A stretch of 64,000 bases of DNA from Alviniconcha marisindica (lineage: Eukaryota; Mollusca; Gastropoda; Provannidae), in contig JABMCL010000732.1 of assembly GCA_018857735.1 (NCBI GenBank), positions 1,163,501 to 1,227,500 of the forward strand, in the 5' to 3' direction. Below are positions 21,181 through 52,238 of the stretch, one piece after another; position 1 is the first letter of the stretch, and each line of letters begins with the position of its first letter. The notes beneath the pieces are model-generated. The model was not told the DNA's origin and did not search any database. It was given only the letters and a program-made list of their open reading frames with translations. A program made the position numbers and the translations under genes.

Positions 21181-21576
21181 CAAGTGTGTGTGTGTGTGAG
21201 AGAGAGAGAGTTGAAGAAATGTCCTTGTCATTGCAGGCATTATTTTTGTATGAATCGGTGCTTGTAAACACACACACACACACACAGCAGCAGCACAAGC
21301 TGTCATTCATGACATGACACACCATCCAGCCATTATTGAAATCCCCAAAGTCGGAGTGCAGTTGCATAAGTGGCAGGTACCACTGGCATTGCATTTTTAT
21401 GTACGACAGTATGTACTGGTGTGGGGAAATGGTTGCACACACTACCTTCTCACCCATCACTGGGTGAACCTGAAGATTTTACCCGAGGAATGCTCACAAC
21501 TAAACAGACCTAAGCAGCTGCTCTGGTGCACAGCTCTATGCATATTCAAATTCATTATGAACGTAGGTAACGGATG

Positions 21577-21640
21577 CAAGTAAGTAACTTGGTGTTTTAC
21601 ACCCAATCAATCATTGCCATTATATAAGGGTGGAAAAGGA
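21577..21640 (+). repeat. dispersed repeat 'GTAACTTGGTGTTT', copy 1
   Basis: The sequence gtaagtaacttggtgtttta, cacccaatcaatca.. matches 38,495-38,553, 47,652-47,690 and 63,196-63,250. The fullest copies continue to ccagtatggttatatcagggcg. Confidence 0.65.
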
Positions 21641-21839
21641 TGCGAACCTGGACCCGTTAGCATAATACCTGATTTTGGGTTGAACTTTGACAGGCACTCA
21701 ATACTCAAGAGCCAGATTTAAGAGTTTACACCTGACACTGTGTTATAGTAGAAGCAACCAGATGAAACAGTAAAACTGTAAAAGACCAGAAAGTGGATTC
21801 TGGAGCCTGTGCATGCTCCCTGGTTGAACAAGCCTAACG

Positions 21840-22275
21840 GCAGGGTTCCTACAAAATGTTCAGTTCAAAATTCAGCAACTACCTTTCAAAAACATCTAAG
21901 ACCTTTTTTTTTTCTTCTGCTTTCCAAGTTCATACTGGATTTGATAGATTGTTTAATTCACCCCAAGCTATGCATGGACATGCCCTTCATTTCACTGTTC
22001 AGATGTCAGTTTATTTTGCTTTCATGATTAGGCCTAAAAGTTACACATAATAATAAACAGCCAATTTAAGGCATGAAGGTATTCTCAAAGTCAGTCAGGA
22101 AATCACTGCAGTATCAGGTTGACACGGGAAGTCAAAACCAAAACCTTTCAAATGCCTCGGTTTAATTATTAATTTTTTCAGACTCTCAAGTCTTTGAAAA
22201 TGGCAATCATTCTGCCCCTGACCCCCACCCCCCACCTTCAAAGACCTTCCAAGATCATGGAAACCATGTTGCCTG
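21840..22275. mobile_element. possible non-autonomous hAT-like element
   Basis: The left side starts cagggttcctacaaaatgtt. The right side has ttcaaagaccttccaagatc then atggaaaccatgttgcctg. This CAGGGTTCC... arrangement with CTTGGAA/CCTTGAAA words resembles hAT-type non-autonomous elements. The termini are imperfect and no target duplication was confirmed. Confidence 0.25.
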
Positions 22276-23274
22276 TACAATGTTGAAAGTTTGTTTTGTG
22301 ATTTTTTTTATTTTTTTTTAACAATGTTGGAAATTGTCCATGACCCACAAACTACAACATGGCAACCTGCAGGAGTATATAATATATGTATAGTATTACT
22401 CCAGGAAGCCTGCCTTGTGGTATTGCTCATTAAAAAAACCTGATTCAAACCCCAAACAGGCATCTGTCAACCAAACACATTCACATGCAACCCAATAAAG
22501 ATGAAAAGAGATCAAAATTCTAAATGTTTTATTTCAGGTTGATCAAAGAAAGAAATGAAGACGAATAAGAGAGACAGAGAGACAGAGATTGTGTTCATAA
22601 TGCTTGCAATGTTTCTAGGCCGAGCAAGACGTGAAGTCGGTATCAACAGATACTGGTTGAGCCGGTCTGAAAACTAGCTTGGGCAGATACCGATTTAAGT
22701 CCCCAAACCAGAATCCATAGATACCGATACCGACTTGCAGTCAGCAAGAACAGAGAGGAGGGTTCTCCTGTTCCCACGTCACATTGAAGCGTCCAGGCAA
22801 AAAAATCAGAATTTGTTCTGAGAATGTACTTCCCGCACAAACACGCGTTCTCACAGTTCAAACATCGGGCAGAAATTGGATCAATTAGGACAGTGAAGAA
22901 AAACAAATTATACCATACATCAATGATTCAAGTCCCATTCTTTCATGACTCAGCCGTACGTCAGCAGGATAGCGGCAACAAGCAATGGTTCTCTTACTCA
23001 CTACATTGCACAGAAAGGGGATGGAAAGTGAGAGAGAGAGAGAGAGAGCGAGTTAGTCCGTTGCATGCAACAGACTGGATCATGTGTCTGTGTCTGTGTG
23101 TGCATGCGCGCGCATGCGTGCATGTGTGTGTGTTAGATCTGATGATACATGTCAGAACAACCCACTTGCATTAGAAACACTTGTACAATAAAATCAAAGT
23201 GAAAACCAAATGGTGGCCACACTTACAGTAAGGGTGGAGTGACCACGCACAGACAAGTACATTATACACCACAT

Positions 23275-23385
23275 ACACGGCGCTCGAGGGGGCGGGGCAC
23301 TGAGACTGCCCTCCCCTAGGGGCGGCACACCGAGACTGCCCTCCCCGAAGAGTCAGGGCACCAAGAGTACCCTTCCCCATTGAAG
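23275..23385. repeat. short GC-rich tandem repeat, unit about 43 bp
   Basis: Three degenerate copies of ggggcggcacaccgagactg ccctcccc. Confidence 0.7.
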
Positions 23386-24339
23386 CAGCCACTATAATAA
23401 TAATAAGAAAAGCACTTTATTACAGTTGTCATAGCCAATGGAGTCAAAGAAAGTAAACGATTCAGTCCATGTAGTTCTCTGTTTTCTGGTTACAGCAATT
23501 TCTCTTCTCACGTCAGACGTTCATGCAGGCAAACCCTTCACCAGTTCCATGACCCCTGCATTTGATTATGTAACCTGGACAAGTCAGCGTACTGCTGCTT
23601 CATTGGTCAGTGATGTAGGGGTAATACCCCGCCTTGTAATTTGACGTAATGGGGTGAATAAAGTATTCTGTATTCCCCCTGCCTGAAGCCTCTACAGAAA
23701 ACGACCCAAGCCACATGTACCATGGTTAGTTTCGTTACTTTCTTCCAACTGAAATAGCTCTTTCACTTTAGCCTGGCGGGCAATATTACTTCTTTCTTTT
23801 TCTTTTTTTCTTGTTGAAGTTCAGATATATCTGACCTTTTTAACTGTCTTTCTTCATTGAATTAGGTCGTTTTCTTGTTTGTTTTTCACGTTCATTATTG
23901 GAACAGAAAGATTTTTTTTTATTCCTGACCGGCAAGGTACAAATATATTTTGTTCTGTAGCTAAAATTTTGCATCTTAAGACCCCGATGCGTCTGGTGTG
24001 GTGTGCTCATTTTGCTCAGGATAAAACTCAAATGATGTCTTTTTTTCTTTCTTGTAGACTTGCTGTTTGTCACTTCTAGAACTTAGCTTTCTCTTCTCTC
24101 GCTTAGGCCACGGTATCAAGTTATGAGGCCTGCTTCAGGGTGACTGAGTTTTGTGAAATTAATAAAAACATTTAAAAGGTATGAGCCCTGACAATAACTG
24201 CCCAAACCAGCAAAGGGCCAGCCTGCTTCTGTCTGAAACACGAAGGAAGTTCAAACTCTCTAGGAAGTGAAGACAGAAAAGGGATTATCACGTGATGAGA
24301 ACACAACTTCTAGAGGCCCCCGTTGTTGAGGAAAAGTGG

Positions 24340-24790
24340 TCCAGCACGCGGTCACAGTGCTCTTCAGGCATTCATGGGTGCACTGGAATCTAATTCAGAC
24401 CCAGGAAAGAGCTTCACAATTTTCGAGTCTCAAGCGGAAACCGGTAGCAGAAACGAAGGACTGAGACTATTATGGGATAATGTCGCTGGCTGAACGTGCA
24501 CAATGGACCGTGAGCGTGCAGCCATCTTTTCACAAAGGTCAGGGACGCATCCGAACCACACAGACGGTTTTCTGTACAAGTGAAATTGACACAAAGAGCC
24601 GACGCCCGAAGGCGGTGAACTGCAGTCATTCCATCGCACACAGGTCAAAAAACTAGACATGTATCCACACTGCTGACAAAGCAAATTGTCTGCCCGGGGG
24701 TGAGTTCGGGGGGTGGGGGTAGGAGTAGGGGAGGGGCTCCCAGGGCACGGTCACGTGCCGGCCTTGTTCATGAGTAACACGTAAGAAACA
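24340..24790. promoter_or_regulatory. GC-rich patch with a YY1-like motif
   Basis: This is an intergenic GC-rich patch. On the minus strand AAAGATGGCTGC occurs at about 24,516-24,527, resembling the motif at the WDR59 start. A short minus-strand frame starts at that ATG (MAARSRSIVHVQPATL) but has no recognised homologue and no supported splice site. Confidence 0.2.
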
Positions 24791-25543
24791 CACAACAGTT
24801 CGGCTTGCCTCCCTTCAAACAGCAACATCTAGAGAACACAAAGACGTAAGTCTAGACAGCACATTTTATTTGTTGCCTCCTTGGAGATAACAAATATGAA
24901 AGAAAAAAGTTTATATGATCGACAACACAACTTTTCGTTATGCCCTCATTAGAAGAAGAAAAAAATGAAGAAAAAAGCGAAACACCGTGTTCAATTATTA
25001 GTTACATGTACAACATCGCCGTGCAACTTATCTCCAATATTATGAACCGAAACGGCTTCGCAGCATACCGAGGTTGCTTTAAAAACACGCAAGCTTTTTT
25101 CTTTGTGCTGCAGCAGTTCACAGTGCAACAGTCTGGAACAGCGGGTCTGCGCTACCGACAAGCAGCCTATCACACAGCCACCAGGCACTGCATGATAAAG
25201 GTTCATCGTCACTGAGGCAGTTTCAACATTGCTCAGAGCACTTGTTTTGTTCACTAAGGGGACATAGATCTATATCGTTTTCTGGCGAGTTTCGCGCAGT
25301 TCAAACCATGCTAAAGCAACTGTACTGTACTAAATCGATCGTGCTTATTACTCTTGCTACAAGGATTCTGACGTTGACAGAGCTTGTTTAACCGTGCTCT
25401 GCAGTGCCGACGATCTTCAGTTCAGCGGATTCCTGTTTCATCTCGTCAAGGCTGCTAGCAGTCGAATCGCTCCTCTTCCGATCTCGCCGACTGCGCAGCC
25501 GCTTTTACCTATTCAACTTTTACAGTGCGTGTGTGTGTGTGTA

Positions 25544-25584
<41 letters not shown>

Positions 25585-25799
25585 ATAATGTAAACACAGG
25601 CTTCCTTTAAAAACGCTGCAGCCAGGCGTTACTATTCTGTAGAATACCAAAGCCTATCATCGGCGACTTTTAAAGCGTTTGAAGGTCAACGAATTCAAAA
25701 CAGTTGTGGGGAACAAGTTCATGTTCTGTGCCCAGCACTGTTGTTATTAAAAGGAGTGAAACGGTAGTAACCCGAAAATAAAGTGGGAATCACGCGCAA

Positions 25800-26360
25800 A
25801 GCAGTGGGCGTGGAAGCAGCAATACACGGGGAATTGCACATCTATGCAGTGTATTGGACGTTTGGCAATAAACGGGGAATTACATATATAATATATATCT
25901 GTGCAGTGCATTGGACGTTTGGCAATACATGGGGAATTAAGATCTATGCAGTACATTGGAAGTTCGACAATGCACGGGGAATTACAGATCTATGCAGTGC
26001 GTTGCAATGAAAAGACGTGTGGCAGGTTAAAGGGACGGTGTGCTGGGAAGACGCTGTGCAGAGAGCGTTAAAGAGGCAGTGCACTGGACTTAAAAGAAGC
26101 GGAGCACTGGGACTTGAAGAGACTGGGGGTTATAGACGCAGTGCACAACGAGTTAAGCAGGTAACGTAGAGGAAGTTAAAGAAGCAGAGCACTGGGAGTT
26201 AAAGATGCAATGCACAGGGACGGGGTGGTGGTTATAGACGAAGTGCGCTGAGAGTTAAAACGGCGATGCGTTGGGAGTTCAAGACACAGAGCTCTGCGAG
26301 TTGAAGGGACAATGCACTGGGGGCTAAAGAAAATACTGTGGGTTAAAGAGACAATGCGCC
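25800..26360. repeat. degenerate tandem repeats built on 'gcagtgcattgga'
   Basis: At 25,830-26,000 there are four about 57-bp units (gaattacagatctatgcagt, gcattggacgtttggcaata). These decay rightwards into about 23-bp units of gttaaagaggcagtgcactg. Confidence 0.75.
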
Positions 26361-28394
26361 GGGAGTAAAAGAGGCAATACGTCGTGGATGCGAGTCCTGG
26401 CCAGCCTGCACACGTGCAGAGAAAAGCGCAGTGCGCTGAGTCGGGAGGAAGGGGAGAACGCCAAGCACTCGAGGACAACTCACAACACAATGTACTGCTG
26501 TATCCAGGAGACTGCCAATCCACGTGTGACTAGAAACAACACAAAGCGAGGGTAGGTCAACACCCCCTCCCCCCGGCATCAGACGTCTGCATCTGGAGGT
26601 GTCTTTTTGGAGTCATCCACTCATTCATAACTAACAACATTCACAGTAATAACGAATACGGCTTCACAAAAAAAAAAAAAAGAGAGAGAGAGAGAGAGAA
26701 AGGGGGAGGGGAGGGGGGTTAGTGAAGCTGTCATGTGATACAAGTACAACCATAATATATGCGGAGACCTTTAACATCAGCAAGCTTAGAAAACGACATC
26801 AATGACGTCACTCCTATTCTTTTGCAACAGATAGGCTGGGAAAAATCAGTACCACGTCTCGCGTCGAACAAAGTGATGGTTTTCTTGTCTGGAGGAAATT
26901 CAAAAATGTGAAAGGAAAAAAGTTCTTCCCTTTTGTGTGTGTGTGTGTGTTTGTGTACACATTTCCTTGAAAAGCCATCATCACTCATTACTTTGCCGTT
27001 ACAGTTAATTATATCAGAAAAGAAGGAGGAGAAAGAGCGCGACGTCTCCGCTCATCCGAGAAACTAGTGAACTTTTTTTTATATGTGAAATAATTACATC
27101 ATTTAAACAAAGACAATCCTGTTCAGAGTGCTAGGAACTTTGCAGCTATTGCTACAATGAAGCAGAGAGAACTAGAAACTTGCTGTTGCATTAAATGACC
27201 ATTCCCTGCTGTATCGTTACACAAGCAGAAAGCACAGAAAACATGTCCTCGTTCCTCTATTAGACGACGCCGGCATGTAACGTTGAAAAAAATCTCTACA
27301 TGGTATACATACAGTAAACTGTGAACATATCATTTTCCACACACATAACATTACATTTACAGCAAAAGTGAACAGATCGCTTTCACATACATGACACTTA
27401 TGTGAACAAAATCACATTCACATGTTATAATTACACTTCAATATTCAAAACAAAACAAAAATTTCAAATCACTTTCACGTGTATACACAGACAGGCCGAA
27501 ATGAGGGCGAATGATGCAGCTCTATATATAAAAGTCCGTGAAATCGGTGTCATTCAGTGCAGACGACGCAGTGATTTCCTCTCAGTAACATATTGGGGTT
27601 AGACTTCACACTTGTTTCAAACATCCATCTCAAATAACACAGTTGCAACTCAGAATATTGGTGACATCAACAACAAAAAAGGTGTACTGTTCAACAGGGG
27701 ACACTTTGCTTGTTGACCAACAGACGATACGGCCACAGTTTGCTGACTAGCTCGTAAACAGTGCAACACATGCTCGCAATCCAGCCGACGGGGACAGCTA
27801 GATTTCCTGTCGTGTGGCGAGACCTAGCATGGTCCAACTGTCTCGACTGCTGACAGTAATAACAACATTTAAAAGTTTCTAGATTGCCGCAATTTGCAAG
27901 TCCTCCTATGCTGCATGCAATTTGCTACCTCCGAGTTCAGTCGGTACAAGCTGTAGGGTAGAAAGACACCCTTCAGTGACGTCATGTTGAACATGACGGT
28001 TCATCCCTGTTCTAGTATGCATGGGATGACGTAAAAGTGCTGTCTAACACGAACCCACACCAAGCGCAGTTTGCAGTATGACGATGTCCGCAGGGGACAC
28101 ACAGGGTGCATGCTGTGAACGATAATTAGTGACGCCGTCCATTTATTTACATAGGGTTATATCATCCTGTATTCGCCATTCCAGAGACACTAACCATAAG
28201 CGTTTGGGGCATACTGAAAACTGATGTATGTATGTTGGGTCAGAGCGCCAGTGGCTGGCCCTGTGTGTAACTGCCATCATAATTCGTATTTCAGCAGGCG
28301 AGGATGCCTACTTCAAACATCTGCTGTTTGAAAAAAGGAGAAATAATATGTAATGCACACCGAGAAGCGTCATACTGGTCGCACTGCAAGCAGC

Positions 28395-28720
28395 AAGGTC
28401 TCTGTCTCTGCTTGGAGCGAAGTTACACGCTTTAGCGTGGGCTCCGCGAAGTTACACGCTTTAGCATGTAAGTTACACGCTTTAGCATGGTCTGTGCTCG
28501 AAGTTACACGCTTTAACATGGTCTCCGCTTAGAGTGAAGTTACACGTTTTAGCATGGTCTGTGTTCGAAGTTACATGCTTTAACATGGTCTCTGCTTGGA
28601 GCAAAGTTACACGCTTTAGTATGGTCTGTGCTCGAAGTTACACGCTTTAGTATGGTCTGTGCTCGAAGTTACACGCTTTAGCATGGTCTCTGCATGGAGC
28701 AAAGTTACACGCTTTACCGT
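28395..28720. repeat. minisatellite, unit about 31 bp
   Basis: About ten copies of gaagttacacgctttagcat ggtctgtgctc with small insertions. Confidence 0.9.
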
Positions 28721-29351
28721 TACCTCAGTCGTGGTCGCAGCAAACGTGCAACACTCCAGACAGCAAACACGTGGTCTACAACACTTACATATTCTCTTGT
28801 AGTTGCTTGGGTGGAAGTTAGACGCCGCGCTGTCATTCTGCTCCAACAGACACACACCGGAACAAAAGGGACCAGCTCCAACAGACAGTAACTAAGCGAG
28901 TGTCCTATAAAAATATAATAATAATAATTAAAAAAGCTCCTCCCATGCAAACTAAACGACTCTTTTTACAAAGATTCCCAAAGAATGGTAGTATCTCAAC
29001 AGTGAGAGGCCTAGAATCCAATTCACTCACACGCAAACTGCAAGACGCTGATGCACAAGCGTGAAGAACGGACCCGAAGCAAGGTCCAAGTTGCAAGAGA
29101 CTTGTCTCAGCGTCAGGAAGCCAAAGACGTGTGAAAGTGATGTATACTTACATCTGGTGCATTTTGCTTGCATTCACAACTTTCCTGACACAGACATGGA
29201 ATAAGAAAGGTGCTGTGTACATATGGTATACTTTGCCTGTTGTCACAACTTTCCTGGCCCGGATTTTGAGTAAGGAACTGCCTTCAACAATGGTATGGGC
29301 CACTTCCGGTTTTATGGATGATACTTCCGGGAAAACATTATAGCGAGAGAG

Positions 29352-29372
29352 TGTGTGTGTGTGTGTGTGTGT

Positions 29373-29400
<28 letters not shown>
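29352..29400. repeat. (GT)n microsatellite
   Basis: Two GT runs separated by one base. Confidence 0.9.
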
Positions 29401-29403
<3 letters not shown>

Positions 29404-29865
29404 AACAACACCGCTGAACTCGGCCAACCAAGGCTAAACATGGCAGCGCCCAAGGATCGAGACATCGCAGTAAAAAAAAAAAAAAAAACAGAAGAAAAAA
29501 AGAAGAAGATGTGAATCGGCCCACAGACAGGCTACAACTGCACGTGATCCGCGCACACTGAGAGCGCCAGTTGCCGGCCCGTCAAGCCCCCTAGGCAAAG
29601 CATTTTAAACGTGAACGGTCGAACGTTAGAAACTACAGGTAACCACTGATTATGGCGTGCGAATATTATCTTTCTTCAGTCTGCATTCATCCAAGTTCTA
29701 AACTGGATTTAGAAAGCGAACCTTTTCACGGTTTCACACACACACACGCACACACGTTACAAACTTGGAAATCAACACTGAGCTCCAAATCGAAGCAAAA
29801 AACAATAAAGTTATTTGTTGTATTGCACACTGCCCAATGCACGGAGTAAAACAGGAGGAAAAGGG

Positions 29866-29867
<2 letters not shown>

Positions 29868-29904
<37 letters not shown>
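29868..29904. repeat. poly-G tract
   Basis: About 35 consecutive G. A similar run of about 29 G is at 33,664-33,692. The lengths of such runs are unreliable in assemblies. Confidence 0.9.
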
Positions 29905-30584
29905 GCTTCAGATGTAATCGTGTGCCTGGAATAGCAGAAGACGGCTTTTATGAATACACTATAAAAAATGGACAAAAAGAAGAAAAAAAGGAGCGTAAAG
30001 TTTTGAGCGTTCGTTTTGTGAGCTGTGATTTTCCTGGTCAATATTATGCTGTGTACACCCACCCAGTTTATGTATGCTGATTGAGTTTTTCTCAGATACA
30101 TTTCTGGTGAAACAATTATTGTAGTTGCCCTGTGATCAGAACTGGAAACACCATCCCCCCCACCCCCCCTCTCTCTCTCCACATCCTTTCTCCACTATTT
30201 TTGACGGATATATTATTTTTAAACAAGATTACATTCGAATTTTAACTACTTTATTTTCCAATGACCTACGCTTGCCCTTGAAATAAACTATAGAAAAATT
30301 CCAACAAGCAAAGCAATACGGACAAAGTAAAGAATATAGGCGATAAAGTTTATGACCTTTAGCTGATAAAAGTGATGACCATTAGGGCACAGTTCATGAA
30401 ACCCGAACCCAAATGACCACAGGAGACAGAAAAGCATTTGATGGCAGGAATAAAAGACTTAGTAGGCTTTGCATAACTCCTACAAATCGCAGACAAGACT
30501 GAAATATTAGAACAAAAACAAACTGCAAATAATTCAACCAAAGTTGCAATCTGAAACAGAAAGAGGCCTGGAGCGCTTGTGAAA

Positions 30585-30796
30585 AATCAACACACAAGGG
30601 AGTTAATTAGCGCTCGAAAGACGTCACACAAACACAACAACAAAGACCTGAGTCGCCTACGGTAACTCTCACCTGGCACGCGAGTAAATATAGGAAACAT
30701 AAACTCTACCAGAGGTACATCCAGATGACTCAGGTCTTTGTTGTTGTGTTTGTGTGACGTCTTTCGAGCGCCAGTTAACACTCTTGCTTGTTGATT
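30585..30796. mobile_element. fold-back (inverted-repeat) element with 70-bp arms
   Basis: The arms 30,585-30,654 and 30,727-30,796 are near-perfect reverse complements (core gcgctcgaaagacgtcacac, aaacacaacaacaaagacct, gagtc), with a 72-bp loop between them. A single arm plus adjoining sequence recurs at 62,810-62,899. This suggests a MITE or fold-back transposon family. No transposase is present. Confidence 0.75.
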
Positions 30797-31021
30797 CAGC
30801 CAAAGTTGGTTCTTGCCATTGTCAAGTTACTTTAGCAGTCAAAAGTAGTAGATTGACAGGTTACTTTAGCAGTCAAAAGTAATAAACATCTTAAACACAA
30901 TATACTCTTCTTTTTTTCAGCTACTTCTTTTGCATCTCTGAACTGCCGAGAATACAAGTCAATTTAAACACCTCTTGACTGTTCCTATGGGCACTGAAAC
31001 CGCCATATGTCGTGAACCTGT

Positions 31022-31023
31022 GT

Positions 31024-31094
<71 letters not shown>
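31022..31094. repeat. (GT)n microsatellite
   Basis: About 36 GT dinucleotides, uninterrupted. Confidence 0.95.
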
Positions 31095-31894
31095 TTACAT
31101 GTGTTACACCAAAGAACCACTGGCGCTTACACTATGACATCACAGACACATAGCATAGCCACAGCACGCGAACTGGCCAGTCTGTGTACAGCTGCCATTG
31201 GCTGACCAAAAGCAACAGATGTGTGTAGCTGACTTCCAGTCACAAGCATTCCTACTTCATAAGGAACACAAAAAGTGAGAGCTTGCGGGCGCAATGTTGG
31301 ATGAGCCAGTTGAACAGGCTAACCACGCTTTTTTGAGTCTGCCGCGCTTTTTAGTCTCTTACAGTTTTTGATCCTCCTTGTGTGGCTGGCTTTGTGTGAA
31401 GGTTGTGTCTGTGTTTATTTTTTTACCTGGCTGCAATGTGTACAGGACGCGGAATATATCCTCAAACACCATGGCAGGCTAACCTACATTTGACCATTTT
31501 TTTTTTTTTTTTTACCTGCTGCCGTAAACCCTTCCTCAGTAGCAGTTCTGTTAGAAAATTATAATAGCCAGATTGTGAAGCACTGGCGAGGAACATTCGA
31601 AAAATATGCTTGTCTGGTTCAATTTATTGACTTCCACGAATTATCAAAAAATTGTCATTGGCAAATAAATTAAGGTGCAACAAATACTGAATGACATTGA
31701 ACAGAAGTGCAGTTTGGCTGTTATGTTGTTTGACTTCACATTGTTAAGGAATGAGCTATCGAAAGTAACCCACGAGTAACATTCAATGTGTGAACCTTGT
31801 TTGTTTTTCGCTTGCATCATATATTGACAAAAATCCAAACAAAACGGACGTCATTTCGTCGACGTCTTTCCAACCACTTTCCACCACGACTGAA

Positions 31895-32320
31895 TGGTGC
31901 ATTGAGCTATCTTACTGAACACTAGTGCATTGAGTTATTGAACTCTAGTATATTGATTTATCTTGTGAACGCTAGTGCACTGAGTTATATAACTGAACAC
32001 TAGTGCATTGAGTTGTCTTACTCTTCACTAGTGCATTGTTATCTTGTTGAACACTAGTGCATGAGTGCGCTGAGTTATCTTATTGAGCACTAGTGCATTG
32101 TTATCTTGTTGATCACTAGTACTTTGAGTTATCTTATTGAACACTAGTGCATCGTTATCTTGTTGATCACTAGTACATTGAGTTATTGAACACCAGTGCA
32201 TCGTTATCTTGTTGAACACTAGTACATTGACTTATCTAATTGAACACTAGTGCATTGAATTATTTTACTTAACGCTCTAGTGCATTGTTATCTTGCTTAA
32301 CAACAGTGGACTGAGTTATC
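31895..32320. repeat. degenerate minisatellite built on 'gaacactagtgcattg'
   Basis: About 15 degenerate copies of ttatcttgttgaacactagt gcattga, spacing 25-40 bp. Confidence 0.85.
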
Positions 32321-33659
32321 CTATTTTACATTTATTTCACGACACACCTACCACCGAACGGCTCTGTAGTTCGTCCAATCTCACGCTGAATCCATGGATG
32401 AATGGCTCTGTGGCTCTGTATACTTGTGCCTTAGATTGTTATATTTCACAATATATTCACGTCACTAGTGCCTTAAGCTGATCTGTTTCACATTAAATTC
32501 ACGTCGGAACAGCTATGAACACGCCAGTGACAATTTGTGCCCTAAGTTGTACTAGTCCAAGGGAAGAGTTTACAAATTCACAATGTCGTTCATCTCCCCC
32601 CCCCCCCCTAATCCAGCAACTAAATCAAAAGACAAAACCCATAACACACTCTTCCCCCACACAAACAAATGTACCACAAACAAAAATTCAGCAACATTAC
32701 ATATAAAAGAATAAATTAAAAAAACCTAAAAAAAACCCGGCAACATTGCAAGATTTCAAACCCAGCAACTGTTGCGTGAGAGAATTGGCAACATCACAGG
32801 GTGACGGCATCTTTAACATGAAAAAAAAGAAGAGTACAATTCGCAATGTTTGCACAACACAGACCTGAAACATGTGGTAATATGCACATTTTTTTTTCTT
32901 TTTTCTCTCTCCCCTTCTCAAACCAGTCAACAGTTTGAATGATGCAAAAAGACTGCTATGCAACTGTGATTGACACACACACACACACAACATGACTTAA
33001 CACGAATGATTACAGACCGTTGTCAATAAATCGTGTGAAATATGCGCACTGTTATCAGTTTTCAAGTTGTTAATTTTTGTCCTGCGAACTTCATCAAACT
33101 GCGAGAGCGAGCTTCGTCCTACGGTACCGCTACAGAGTGGGCAAGGTACGCGACGTCGGCCACGTGTCCGCCATAAAGGATGAGAGAAGAAAAAGGATGA
33201 TCACAATAAAGGAAACAAAAACCACGACGAAGTCATGAGAGAGGAATCCATTTGAAAATCGCGTTCACAGCATCCGAGCAATATTAAGACACATCATGGT
33301 TTCAACTCTCATTCAAACAAGAAAACAGACTTCAAGTGAGATGAGGTGAAGAAATAAGTTAAAATGAATAGATGATTAACTTAATGAATGAGCGAACGAA
33401 GAAAAACGAAGAAAGAAAAACGAACGAACGAACGAACGAACGAGAGAGAAACCACATAATTTGGCATCTGCAAAAAGTGACATCTGTAAGCTAAGAGTGA
33501 TGGTCGCAACGAACGTAAAAGTGAGAGCAAAAGAATCCTAGTAGAAACCAATGTACTTTTTACTGTTAGTCAATCAATAGACATGAGCACAAGTCAACAC
33601 TGATCAGCTCTCAACGAACAACCCACTCTCACACATCCAGCAAGGTCACTAAGAGTTAG

Positions 33660-33690
<31 letters not shown>

Positions 33691-33942
33691 TAAAGGGCTT
33701 TTTCACCTCGTTTCGCTCGGACTCTCACAGAAATTACCACTGCATATTAGCTTTCGGTTGTTGACTTTTTTCACCATCAACAGTATTTAGAGATAAATGC
33801 ACCCTCTTGTTTTCTTTCTGGTTCCTGTAGGATACAGTGGCAGTCGTAGTTCGGCCCCTGAATAGGCTACAGTTGAAGTTGTTTCTTTCCTCCGGTATTA
33901 GACGCTATGTTCTCTACAGCGCATGCAGGCATGAAGAAGTCT

Positions 33943-34250
<308 letters not shown>

Positions 34251-34310
34251 GTGTGATCGATTTCAAGAAACTTCTCTGTCACCACACTGCGCATCAGTAT
34301 CTCATAATCT

Positions 34311-34316
34311 CTTTAT
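34311..34316 (-). promoter_or_regulatory. possible poly(A) signal downstream of GNAO
   Basis: AATAAA occurs on the minus strand (plus tttatt) about 1.07 kb after the GNAO stop. It is one hexamer in AT-rich DNA with no other support. Confidence 0.2.
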
Positions 34317-35380
34317 TAAACTGTCCAGTTTGTTGTCCCCGTGACTAACGTTTCCTTCTTCTTCTTCTTCTTCTTTTTTTTAATATTTCTTTTTCAATCC
34401 AGCATGGACGAAAATCACAGGGGAGTCAGTTATTTGATTTTGAGCCAGAAGGAGCGGCTTGGGTGGTTGGGGGGCGGGGGATTGGGGGGGGGGGAGAGAC
34501 GAAGGGGGAGAGGGAGACAAACATACCTGGAGTGCCAGCAGGGGTCGGGGTGGAGGTGGGGGAAATCTAAGTGATTCAGGACAACCTGACCGTCCGTGTG
34601 CAGGGTGTGAAAAGCGCTCGTATTGTTTCCGATATCTCGCTTCTGCTTCGTCTGACCGATTATGGGGGCGGGTGGTGGGTGGGGTGGGGGGGATGGAGGG
34701 TGACGGTGTGTGTGTGTGTGGGTGTGCTTGAGGAGGCGTGTGTCTGTGTGTGTGTGGTGTGTGGGGGTGGGGGGGGGGGGGGGGTGCAAACTAGCTAGGT
34801 CTGTCATTTAGTCAGGGTCTCGGGGTCACACAAAGACAGGACAATGAGACGAGAGTTGCACTGTGTTGCACATTCATCAACAAAGGTACCAGCCAACACG
34901 TGCAGCCCGTGCTGTTGCGAAGTGGGAGGCAGGAGACATGTTTATGGAAACAAACGTACGATTCATACTGTAGTCTCTCTCTCTTAAAAATAACAAAGAC
35001 AAAAAAAAAAAAAAAAAAAAAAACCGAACAGAAAAACAACAACACTAGTTTCCACAGTATTGTAGTAATAGTAGTAGTCTCTGTAAGCTTGCTTCTCACA
35101 TTCTCTTGGCCGCTTGCTTGCTTGGTGGACTGTTTTGCTATTGTGGCTCGTGATGTTGCTCCTGATGTAGTTTGTGCGAAGTCATCTAAAAAGACCTTCG
35201 CGCGGATTGCTGATGACGGCTCCGTGCGCGAGTTGAAGAACAGTCCCCATAAGTGTACAAGACATGACGCAATGTATAAGACATGACGTAACGCCTGTGA
35301 CGTAAGCCAAAGCTGATTGCAATCCACAGGCAGCACTGGTCTCTCAGTGGACACGAAATGACAGCTGAGCTATCGTGGCC

Positions 35381-52160
<16,780 letters not shown>

Positions 52161-52238
52161 CTGCAACACGTAACAAGGACACACGTCACAGTGGAACCAT
52201 TGGCAACACAGCTGAGGTTCTGGCCGATGGTTTGAAAG

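Larger units (their letters stand above)
22280..30580. other. intergenic region between WDR59 and GNAO, no gene recognised
   Basis: Apart from the repeats listed separately, this stretch holds short GC-rich patches (24,340-24,790; 25,270-25,520; 29,520-29,620) and scattered short open frames with no recognisable domain. On the minus strand near 25,440-25,392 a 17-codon frame (MKQESAELKIVGTAEHG) is open, but nothing supports it as an exon. Confidence 0.5.

Noticed and set aside
24414..24684. Minus-strand frame beginning MAARSRSIVHVQPATL as a first exon
   Set aside because: It has a YY1-like start context, but no donor, homology or downstream exon that I could support.
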